Position numbers and translations under genes: made by a program. From NCBI GenBank assembly GCA_964383905.1, contig CAYLJO010000077.1:1-25805 (forward strand): 25,805 bases of DNA, read 5' to 3'. This DNA comes from CAYLJO01 sp964383905. GTDB lineage: Bacteria; Acidobacteriota; Blastocatellia; Pyrinomonadales; Pyrinomonadaceae. Shown here piece by piece: positions 15,883 through 22,427 of the stretch; the first letter of the stretch is position 1; every line of letters starts with the position of its first letter. Below the pieces are notes generated by a model. The model was not told the origin of the DNA. It saw nothing but the letters and a program-made list of their open reading frames with translations, and did no database searches.

Positions 15883-17205
15883 ATGATAAAAAACCGGACT
15901 GTTCGGAGCTCATTATTTCGGAGATATACGATGAGACATACCCGTTTCTGCCCAGTCGAAAATCTACGCCGGCGAGCCCGCACGGCTTTTCTTGTATCGC
16001 TGATCGCTATGATGGCCTTTACCTCGTGGCCGCGCTCTCCCCTATGTCCGACCGTTCAAGCTGCAAACCCTGCCGTCTGGACTCTTGTTTGGAGCGACGA
16101 ATTTGACGGGACGAACGGATCAGGAGTCGATTCTACTAAGTGGAACATGGAAACAGGCGGAGGCGGGTGGGGTAACAATGAATTGGAGTATTACACGAAT
16201 CGCACACAAAACGCTTACCTGGAGAACGGCTCGTTGGTTATTAAAGCGATCAAGGAAACTTACACCGGACCTGATAACGTCACCCGTGACTACACGTCGG
16301 CGCGACTGATTACCAAGAACAAGTTTTCGCAGGCTTACGGTCGCTTCGAGGCGCGAATCAAGATCCCGTATGGCCAGGGCATCTGGCCGGCATTTTGGAC
16401 TTTAGGGGGCAACATTGACACAGCCGGTTGGCCGAGCTGCGGTGAGATAGACATTATGGAGAACATCGGCCGCGAGCCTTCGATCATCCACGGCACATTC
16501 CACGGGCCAGGTTACTCGGGCGCGAACGGGATCGGGGCGGCTTACGAGTTACCGGCCGGCCGGAGATTCGCTGACGATTACCACACCTTCGCGGTCGAGT
16601 GGGAGCCGAACGTCATACGCTTCTACGCTGACGGCATTCTTTACAAGACAAGAACGCCCGCCGACCTGCCCTCGGGGATAACATGGGTCTTCGACCATCC
16701 GTTCTTTATTATCCTGAACGTAGCAGTCGGTGGGTCCTGGCCCGGCAATCCTGACGCGACCACCATCTTCCCGCAAATGATGAAGGTCGATTACGTCCGC
16801 GTGTATCAGCGTGCAACTCCGTCGAACACTCCCGTATTGCTAACAGAAGAAGGCTCAGACCGGGCGCTGGCTCTCGACTCGGTCACGCTCAAGCGCGATC
16901 CCTTTTCGGTTCTTAATACCTACAACTTCAGTGCGGACCAGCGCACAAGGGTTATGCTCCTCGTCGCTAACGTGGACTTGCTGCCGGGCGACGGACCTTC
17001 GATCGTCACGGTGCAAGCTGAGGATGGATTGGGCCATACTTATTCTCCGGCCGTCGAATATGTAGGTAAGGTCCCGAGCTTTGACTGGATAACCGAAGTG
17101 ATAGTCAAGCTGCCGGACGAGTTGGTAAATGCCAATCAAGTATTGGTAAGTATTAATGCGCGCGGGCAGACGAGCAATAAAGCCGCGATCTCTATCACAC
17201 ATTGA
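15883..17205 (+). CDS. Secreted GH16 glucanase-like enzyme with extra C-terminal domain
   Basis: A 440-residue exported hydrolase. After a long basic N-terminus, a hydrophobic segment (about 35-48) and a likely cleavage near VQA (58-60), the GH16 jelly-roll runs from about 66 to 308. The catalytic motif GEIDIMENIG gives nucleophile Glu188, Asp190 and acid/base Glu193, as in laminarinases and related endo-beta-glucanases. WSDEFDG, GRFEARIKIPYGQGIWPAFW and HTFAVEWEPNVIRFYADG also match. From about 312 to the end is a separate beta-rich domain (DPFSVLNTYNFSADQRTR, EYVGKVPSFDWITEVIVKLPDEL) that I associate with secreted proteins of Blastocatellia, function unknown. GGAGG lies six bases before the ATG at 15883. 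A second ATG at 15931 with its own GGAG would give a more usual signal peptide, so either start may be used. Confidence 0.87.
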   Translation: MIKNRTVRSSLFRRYTMRHTRFCPVENLRRRARTAFLVSLIAMMAFTSWPRSPLCPTVQAANPAVWTLVWSDEFDGTNGSGVDSTKWNMETGGGGWGNNELEYYTNRTQNAYLENGSLVIKAIKETYTGPDNVTRDYTSARLITKNKFSQAYGRFEARIKIPYGQGIWPAFWTLGGNIDTAGWPSCGEIDIMENIGREPSIIHGTFHGPGYSGANGIGAAYELPAGRRFADDYHTFAVEWEPNVIRFYADGILYKTRTPADLPSGITWVFDHPFFIILNVAVGGSWPGNPDATTIFPQMMKVDYVRVYQRATPSNTPVLLTEEGSDRALALDSVTLKRDPFSVLNTYNFSADQRTRVMLLVANVDLLPGDGPSIVTVQAEDGLGHTYSPAVEYVGKVPSFDWITEVIVKLPDELVNANQVLVSINARGQTSNKAAISITH

Positions 17206-17288
17206 ACGCTGGCAGCCCATGGCCGGCTCTATCGGATGAGATCTTTGAGTCAGACTTAATAAGCCACAGGTTGCTTTCCGAAGGGGAG

Positions 17289-17306
17289 AAGAGAGTTTTA
17301 CTCTTC
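17289..17306 (-). repeat. Small hairpin at the convergent ends of the GH16 and GH75 genes
   Basis: GAAGAG and CTCTTC are separated by about seven bases and span the stop codon of the chitosanase-like gene. No T-run follows on either strand, so a terminator role is only possible. It is the only stem I see in the 92-bp gap between the two convergent genes. Confidence 0.3.
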
Positions 17307-18044
17307 CACCCTGTTCACTCGCAGTTTTGAGCGAGACGGGATCCTGAACTGTTTACTCAGAGTTCCGCCCAGGCGTGTGAAGAGCTCTCTGCCGATTCTG
17401 CGGATTTCATTGGGCGTCTGCGGCGTACCGTTACCCGAGCCGGGAAAGACGATGGTGATCACGCTTTGATCAATCCCCTCGTTGAGAAGTCTCCCGTGGA
17501 TGATCGTTTCATGACCCAGAGAGCGATGCAACGCTATCGAGCCCTCGCCGAGCTGAAGAGGCGGGCCGGTATCAGCAAAAACCGCAAACTCAATACGGCC
17601 CCTGTAAATGACAGCGGCAATGTCACCCAGACGAATACCGAAGCGCTGATAGAAACCGCGCGCCGGGAGGACGAAATAAGGAACGGCATTCGAATCGACG
17701 GCTCTGCCGTCAGGTTGATGTAATGCCGTGTCGTGCTGGCCCGTCGGGTCTTGTGAGGCATACCGTGACCCGTCGGTATCCAACTCGAGTAAGGAGTCAA
17801 AATAGACTTCGCCTCCCCGGAGTCTGAAAATGTTTCCTCCTCCCTTTCTGAAGGTCTGATGGATCCTCGTGGCGCTTTCGAGTTTCTCCGCTATCGAGCC
17901 GAGGCGTCCCCGAGAGGCTACCGGCGGGCGGTAACCATTAAGTGGCGCGCCAGGCGCGACAGAGCTAAGCTCAGCATCCGAAGTAAAAGTAAGAGAAAAG
18001 AGGATAACTGTTAAAATAAAAAGGGCAAAGCCGGCGTTTTTCAT
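17298..18044 (-). CDS. Secreted GH75 chitosanase-like protein
   Basis: A 248-residue protein with a signal peptide (MKNAGFALFILTVILFSLTF, cleavage near residue 24) and a GH75-type domain at about 75-200. LELDTDGSRYASQD parallels the DIDCDG-like strand of fungal chitosanases. The core FAVFADTGPPLQLGEGSIALHRSLG carries Asp158 and Glu167, nine residues apart, which matches the catalytic Asp/Glu pair reported for fungal GH75 enzymes as I recall. The expected activity is hydrolysis of beta-1,4-linked glucosamine polymers outside the cytoplasm. The Arg-rich C-terminus (215-248) is extra. The ATG at 18044 is chosen because it starts the signal peptide and has GAGGAAG upstream; the frame is open for 33 more codons that do not look like protein. 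It faces the GH16 gene tail to tail, with the AraC-type regulator upstream on the same strand. Confidence 0.8.
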   Translation of the reverse strand: MKNAGFALFILTVILFSLTFTSDAELSSVAPGAPLNGYRPPVASRGRLGSIAEKLESATRIHQTFRKGGGNIFRLRGGEVYFDSLLELDTDGSRYASQDPTGQHDTALHQPDGRAVDSNAVPYFVLPARGFYQRFGIRLGDIAAVIYRGRIEFAVFADTGPPLQLGEGSIALHRSLGHETIIHGRLLNEGIDQSVITIVFPGSGNGTPQTPNEIRRIGRELFTRLGGTLSKQFRIPSRSKLRVNRVEE

Positions 18045-18224
18045 AATGAAACTTCCTCGCTCGACAATAACGGTTACCTGCGCGAGGTAAATGTGGCAAA
18101 AACTGTCTTGAGGACTCTGACAATATGCCCGATCAGATACCAAGTCAATTTACTTCAGTATTTGACTCAGGGCGAGCGCATCTTAATATATGGAACCTCT
18201 GGTAGATAGCTCTCATCCAAGCCC

Positions 18225-18249
18225 GCGTCAAGTCACTTCGACTTGACGC
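18225..18249. repeat. 10-bp perfect inverted repeat with 5-base loop
   Basis: GCGTCAAGTC and GACTTGACGC flank the loop ACTTC. It lies upstream of the chitosanase-like gene and just after the AraC-type gene, both on the minus strand. No T-run follows in that direction, so it fits an operator or an mRNA-stabilising stem at least as well as an intrinsic terminator. AraC-type proteins usually bind direct rather than inverted repeats. Confidence 0.5.
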
Positions 18250-18328
18250 ACTTTCAATGTTTTCTCCTGCCTGAGCCGATTTTCCGGATCGCCGTTTTAA
18301 CGTCCCGATTTTAGACTTCCCGCCGGTG

Positions 18329-19108
18329 CTATCGCCTTTTGCGTCCAGCCGAGAGACGAGAGTCAGCGATGGGTTTTGATACGGTAGACGGCTGAAGCGC
18401 TAATGGGCGGGGGGGTTCAGCAGTCGGCGGCATCCGACGCGGAACGGTACTGGGGCGAGCACGATAAGAGATGGAGCGCCCTTTCAATATCGCAAGCCCT
18501 ATCCTGGCGGTAATCGCGGTGGTAAGCTCCGCAAAGGTAGCCTGACGGAGTAAGAGAAGCCCTAAGGCTTCCTTTAATATTCGTTTTCGGCGCGGAGAGG
18601 ATTTGCCTGCGACGAGGTGTCGCGGGTAAGAGGGGCGTCTGAACAGAATCGGTGGTGATGGCGTCGCTGAAGATGATGGCGCGTGCGACGAAGAGTATCT
18701 GGAGCGTATAGACAAAGAGCGAACGAACGCCGGAATAGCAGTCAAATGATCTTCGTGCCTGGGGTTCCCATTCGGGCTGAGCTTACTTTCAAGAAATCGT
18801 TCTCTGTACTCGGCCGGCGTCAACCCGTGATACCTTTTGAAATCCCGCACAAAATGACTTTCATCAGTCACTCCAACTTTGGCCATAATCTCTTTCACGC
18901 TCAGAAAGATGGTCTCGAGAAGCTGCTTTGCTTGTCGCATTCTGAGCATGCGGAGGTATTTGGCCGGAGGCATGCCGGTTTCATCTTTGAAGATTTGGTG
19001 TAAGCGTGATGGGGAGAGGTTCACCGACTGAGCCAGTTGGCTCGATGAGATCCCTCGGCGAAGGTAATTCTTCATGAGGGTGATGACTTTCTGCACTCTC
19101 CGATCCAT
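18329..19108 (-). CDS. AraC-family HTH regulator with atypical Ser/Pro/Arg-rich tail
   Basis: A 259-residue protein whose first about 107 residues form a complete AraC-type double helix-turn-helix. The first HTH covers ISSSQLAQSVNLSPSRLHQIFK (written in parts: ISSSQLAQSVN, LSPSRLHQIF, residues 20-41); the second covers VKEIMAKVGVTDESHFVRDFKRYHGLTPAEYR (71-102, with GVTDESHFVRDFKRY as the core). Known AraC proteins place the HTH last, and stand-alone versions of this type are usually nearer 130-150 residues. The remaining about 150 residues are Ser/Pro/Arg-rich, resemble no domain I know, and may be disordered or an out-of-frame extension after loss of the true stop. The ATG at 19108 gives the natural MDRRVQKV start; a TTG at 19126 is less likely. 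The ribosome binding site (AGGGG) lies inside a MITE-like element. Target genes are unknown; the adjacent chitosanase-like gene is a candidate. Confidence 0.8.
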   Translation of the reverse strand: MDRRVQKVITLMKNYLRRGISSSQLAQSVNLSPSRLHQIFKDETGMPPAKYLRMLRMRQAKQLLETIFLSVKEIMAKVGVTDESHFVRDFKRYHGLTPAEYRERFLESKLSPNGNPRHEDHLTAIPAFVRSLSIRSRYSSSHAPSSSATPSPPILFRRPSYPRHLVAGKSSPRRKRILKEALGLLLLRQATFAELTTAITARIGLAILKGRSISYRARPSTVPRRMPPTAEPPRPLALQPSTVSKPIADSRLSAGRKRR

Positions 19109-19615
19109 ATTTAGAGCCCCTAACAAAACCCCATTTTCGGGGAGGAGTAGTTTTCAATTCCTCAGAGTTTTAGGCTATTTCTGAGGTTTTGTTAGGCGCT
19201 CTTAATATGCTCACGATGGCCACAGCATCCGACGGATATACTTCTAGTTTGACGCGACAGCAAGGCTCATGCCAATAGTGGTTGGGGGCACCAATCGTCC
19301 TTAAGTAGCTGGATTCAGCAATTTAACGCGGTGGGTAAAGGTTGCGAGGTCTTTAAGTGAATGAAAGCTATACGCAGCCTAAACTCCAGCATGGGAGATA
19401 ATTGTCACACGCGCGTACACGGCTTTTGCACAAAAATTCCAAAAGAAAGGCGCTCCATACAGCGAATGCAACCAGGCGCGGGCGGCTACATTTTGCGTTG
19501 ACACCTGATTTTTACTGCAAAAGCCCGGTTGTGGGAATGTCGTTGATCCTTGAGGCGCTGAGCTGCGCGGCATCGGCAGGCGATAGTGCGCCAGTTCACA
19601 TGAAGAACAACTAAT
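19109..19615. other. 507-bp non-coding region upstream of the AraC gene
   Basis: It holds the MITE-like element (19114-19201) and otherwise no gene I can support. A short minus-strand frame at 19379-19573 has no recognisable features and no ribosome binding site. The response-regulator gene ends at 19616 on the minus strand and could read through toward the AraC gene. Confidence 0.55.
19114..19201. mobile_element. MITE-like 88-bp element with 17-bp terminal inverted repeats and TTA flanks
   Basis: The ends read GAGCCCCTAACAAAACC (complement of the right end: GAGCGCCTAACAAAACC), 16 of 17 bases matching. Directly outside both ends lies TTA (19111-19113 and 19202-19204), like a 3-bp target duplication. 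Beyond that CATAT and ATATG continue the symmetry. Inside is a further 7-bp inverted repeat, CCTCAGA at 19160-19166 and TCTGAGG at 19180-19186. Ends beginning GAG and a TNA-type duplication recall IS5-group elements, so this may be a non-autonomous derivative. No transposase is encoded. It could instead be a large operator or attenuator palindrome. Confidence 0.55.
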
Positions 19616-20319
19616 TTATCGGCGATGGCGCATCTTGGCGAGGCCATAATGGTAGGCGTAAATCACCAGTTCCAAACGGTCTGAGACGCCGAGCTTGTTA
19701 AAGATCGACGTCAGGTGGTGGCGCGCAGTTGTCTCGCTAATAAACAGACGGCTAGCAATCTGTTTGTTTTTGAGTCCCTCACCGACCAGGTCAATGACCT
19801 CGCGCTCGCGCTCGGTGAGCTTGCCGATCCTGGCAGCCTCGGGGCTGGTCCTCCAGTCCTCGGCCTCACGCAAGAGCTCGGCAATCAGACTCCCGATAAA
19901 CAGGCGGTCGAACCAGACCTCGCCAGCGTGGATCTTCTCAATCGCCTTGTTGAGGACCTCAGCCGCCTTATCCTTGAGCACCAGGCCGCTCGCGCCCAGG
20001 CGCATGGCGCGCAAATAAACCTCGTCGTCACGCTCGCCGTCAGTACGAGCACGCACGCTTCCCTGGCGCTGGCATGCAGCTTGGGCAGAAGATCAAGGCC
20101 GCTGTTGTTATCCAGATCAGAGTCGAGCAGGATGATGTCGGGCTGTTCACGGGCAGTGATGTCAAGCGCGTCGGCGGGATTAGCGGCCTCGCCGACTACC
20201 TTCAATCCATGGCAGTTCTCGACCAGCATACTCAGCACTAAGCGCATGCCGGCATTGTCATATATGAGCAGGACGCGGATGGTCTGCGTGACAGGTATGG
20301 CTGTTGTAGCTGTGGTCAT
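19616..20319 (-). pseudogene. NarL/FixJ-type response regulator interrupted by a one-base frameshift
   Basis: Two overlapping frames together encode one response regulator of about 234 residues. The upstream frame (from ATG 20319) gives the receiver part: IRVLLIYDN, PDIILLDSDL (phosphoacceptor Asp) and CVLVLTAS. The second frame continues it exactly with DDEVYLRAMRLGASGLVLKDK and then a LuxR-type HTH (LTEREREVIDLVGEGLKNKQIASRLFISETTARHHL). Inserting one G near 20031 (GCGAGCGTGAC to GCGAGCGGTGAC) restores the full frame with VLTASGDDEVYLRAM. As it stands, the receiver is cut off and the DNA-binding half has no good start. The receiver's usual N-terminal Asp-Asp pair is Tyr-Asp, so Mg2+ binding may already be weakened. 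It is either a recent pseudogene or a sequencing error. No sensor kinase is nearby. Confidence 0.8.
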
Positions 20320-20457
20320 GGCAAGGTTTGTGCCCTCCGGCCAGAATCGAATTTCAGTGGCCGTGATAGCTCCGGCGTCCGTTCGTACAGTGGCCACCAA
20401 TTCGCATGGCGTGTGGCCGTTGCGACACGCCATGCCGGGTGAATGCAGGCGCGCGGC

Positions 20458-20613
20458 CTAAATATGCCGGTCGATATTGATCAGACCTTCAGCCCTCATC
20501 CGGAACAACTTGGCGGTCCACTCCTCGGCGCGAGCAGCAAATGCGGCCCGCTCCGCGTAGGGAAACCGTCCAATATTCCGTTGGAGGGGGATGCCTTCAC
20601 GTGATAGGGTGAC
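20458..20613 (-). pseudogene. Possible 3' remnant of a gene (no start codon)
   Basis: A minus-strand frame that ends at a TAG (20460-20458) reads as plausible protein for about 48 codons, including IPLQRNIGRFPYAERAAF and EEWTAKLFRMRAEGLINID, with codon use like the neighbouring genes. Upstream it meets two stops within the preceding 11 codons and has no ATG or GTG start, so it would be the tail of a broken gene. I do not recognise the family. It lies 24 bases or more upstream of the response regulator on the same strand. Chance is a real alternative. Confidence 0.25.
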
Positions 20614-20918
20614 CCCGTGGTACTAAAACTATAATGAACCTTGGTGACGTGGGCGAACGGGGTAAGGAAGCTTTACGCCTTACTCGTACGCTTTCACATG
20701 GCGGATGGGCCACCAGCGACGTCTGGGCATCATGCTCGTGGTAGTCAAACTCACTCACAACGTGATAAACGTGGTGAGACCCGATAAAACAAAGTGCGCG
20801 TATGCAAAGTAATGAACAGTCGCATCCCATTGCATACCACTGCAGGAAGATAACGCGTATGCTAGACGAACCCTCGTTGCCTTGTCAATATCGCTAACTC
20901 AACAAAGTAATCCTAACT
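20614..20918. other. Non-coding stretch between the gene remnant and the DUF512 promoter
   Basis: About 300 bases without a supportable gene. Several ACGTG words occur (near 20600, 20647, 20760 and 20769), and a 6-bp inverted repeat GTAAGG/CCTTAC lies near 20662-20683. A minus-strand frame of 77 codons (20597-20830) has a composition unlike real protein. Confidence 0.4.
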
Positions 20919-20927
20919 TGCTATACT
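20919..20927 (+). promoter_or_regulatory. Candidate extended -10 promoter of the DUF512 gene
   Basis: TGCTATACT is an excellent extended -10 match (TG-N-TATACT), about 100 bases before the DUF512 start codon. No good -35 hexamer is seen at 17 bases upstream, which is tolerated by extended -10 promoters. Transcription would begin near 20934. Confidence 0.4.
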
Positions 20928-21029
20928 AATGTGTTTCGCCGAAGCCGCCGCCGCAGCAGCCGGTGAATAGATGGGTGAGCAGGCTGTTAGGCTTGCGAAG
21001 TGGTCTGCGCATTGAGGGTTAGTTCTTAG

Positions 21030-22367
21030 ATGTACGAGTTTGCCGTCGCTCCCGCCGTGACACAAATACGACGCCGTGGGGTGGAAATCACAGAAGTTGC
21101 TCCGGCCAGCCTGGCCGCCGAGATGGACTTGGAGGCGGGCGACCGCATCATTAAAGTCAATGGGCGGCCTGTGCGTGACTATCTTGATTTCCGCTTTCAA
21201 ACGGGCGGTGAAACAGAACTCGTTCTGGAGGTTCGCAAGAAGAGCGGCGAAGAATGGGAACTGGACATTGAGCGCGAGGAGGGTGAAGATTTTGGGTTGG
21301 GCTTCGAGCAGATTGTCCCGCGACAGTGCGCTAACGAGTGCTTGTTCTGTTTCTGCAAAGGCAACCCGGCGGACGCGCGCCCCTCGCTCTTTATACGTGA
21401 CGAAGACATCCGGCTCTCTTTTCTCTATGGTAACTATACGACGCTCACCTCCATTACCGAAGACGAGATGCGCCGCGTCATCGAGCAGCGCCTGACGCCG
21501 CAGTACGTCTCCGTCCATGCCACCGATCTGGACGTACGCGCTTATTTGCTGGGCGTCGATAAGAAGCGCGCGGATATTTCCGCCAAGACGGCGCGGTTAC
21601 TGGAAGCCGGGATCGAAATTCACGCGCAGGTAGTACTGTGTCCTAAAATCAACGACGGTGAAATTTTGCGCCGCACGATCACCGAACTCGCCGCGCAGCA
21701 TCCGCGTATCAAGAGCGTGGCGATTGTTCCGCTAGGCCTTACGCGCTACAACGAGGACGCTCGCCTGACGCCTGTCACGCCGGCGTTCTGCCGCCGCACG
21801 ATCCGCGAGATTGCTCCCATTCAGCGCGAGTTGCGCGCAAAGCTCGGAACCAGTTTCGCTTTCCTCGGCGATGAGATTTACTTGCGGGCCGGACACGCCG
21901 TGCCTGGTCGAAAGCACTACGGAGACTATCCGCAGATCGAAGACGGTATCGGCATGGTCCGCGCCTTTCGCAGCGACTTCATTGCGCTCTGGCGAAGGCT
22001 CGAACGCCGCCCCCCGTCGCAGCCCTCACAACTCGACGGAACTATCATGACGGGAATGCTCTTCGCGCCCGTCTTAAAGAGTATGCTCGACCGTTTGAAC
22101 GAGCGCTTCGGCACAAGCCTACATGTGGTGGGGGTTGAGAACAACTACTTTGGCGGTGACGTTGCCGTCGCGGGGCTCCTCACCGGTGGGGATTTGCTTG
22201 CGGCACACAGTCAGGTCCGCGGCCGGTTCGCGATCATTCCCAGCTCAATGCTCAAGAGCGGTGAAGAAGTGATGCTTGACGGCATGATGCTGGAAGATTT
22301 GCGCCGGCAATTTAATCTTCCTGTATATCCTCTGGATTTCGCTTCATTCTCACGGATGCTCGCCTGA
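21030..22367 (+). CDS. DUF512 radical SAM-like Fe-S protein with N-terminal PDZ domain
   Basis: A 445-residue protein of the PDZ / radical SAM-like / DUF512 family known from Firmicutes, Cyanobacteria and some Acidobacteria; its reaction is not established. A PDZ-like domain covers about 18-58 (ITEVAPASLAAEMDLEAGDRIIKVNG). A CX3CX2C cluster follows in RQCANECLFCF (Cys100, Cys104, Cys107), the site expected to hold a 4Fe-4S cluster and SAM. Here the usual FCFIDQ-type sequence is FCFCKGNP, adding a fourth cysteine at 109. IRDEDIRLSFLYGNYTTLTSI and YVSVHATDLDVRAYLLG are family signatures, and the C-terminal DUF512 region includes TGMLFAPVLKSML and VENNYFGGDVAVAGLLTGGD. The ATG at 21030 has GAGGG upstream at a long distance. 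It appears monocistronic, with the Kdo hydroxylase gene converging on it. Confidence 0.9.
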   Translation: MYEFAVAPAVTQIRRRGVEITEVAPASLAAEMDLEAGDRIIKVNGRPVRDYLDFRFQTGGETELVLEVRKKSGEEWELDIEREEGEDFGLGFEQIVPRQCANECLFCFCKGNPADARPSLFIRDEDIRLSFLYGNYTTLTSITEDEMRRVIEQRLTPQYVSVHATDLDVRAYLLGVDKKRADISAKTARLLEAGIEIHAQVVLCPKINDGEILRRTITELAAQHPRIKSVAIVPLGLTRYNEDARLTPVTPAFCRRTIREIAPIQRELRAKLGTSFAFLGDEIYLRAGHAVPGRKHYGDYPQIEDGIGMVRAFRSDFIALWRRLERRPPSQPSQLDGTIMTGMLFAPVLKSMLDRLNERFGTSLHVVGVENNYFGGDVAVAGLLTGGDLLAAHSQVRGRFAIIPSSMLKSGEEVMLDGMMLEDLRRQFNLPVYPLDFASFSRMLA

Positions 22368-22427
22368 CCGAGCGACTACAAGAGCCGACCTTAACGGCGG
22401 TAGGCCGGAGCCTTATGGGGAATTTCT

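Noticed and set aside
19379..19573. Minus-strand frame of 64 codons between the response regulator and the AraC gene
   Set aside because: No ribosome binding site and no family-like sequence; treated as chance.
20597..20830. Minus-strand frame of 77 codons before the DUF512 gene
   Set aside because: Composition rich in Cys, His and Arg with no motif or good start context; it conflicts with the more plausible remnant frame at its downstream end.
20929..20970. Tiny plus-strand frame MCFAEAAAAAAGE upstream of the DUF512 gene as a possible leader peptide
   Set aside because: Its ATG lies directly at the -10 element, before the expected transcription start, so it would not be on the mRNA.
20913..21518. 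Long minus-strand frame opposite the DUF512 gene
   Set aside because: It mirrors the strongly supported DUF512 coding sequence and has no motifs of its own.
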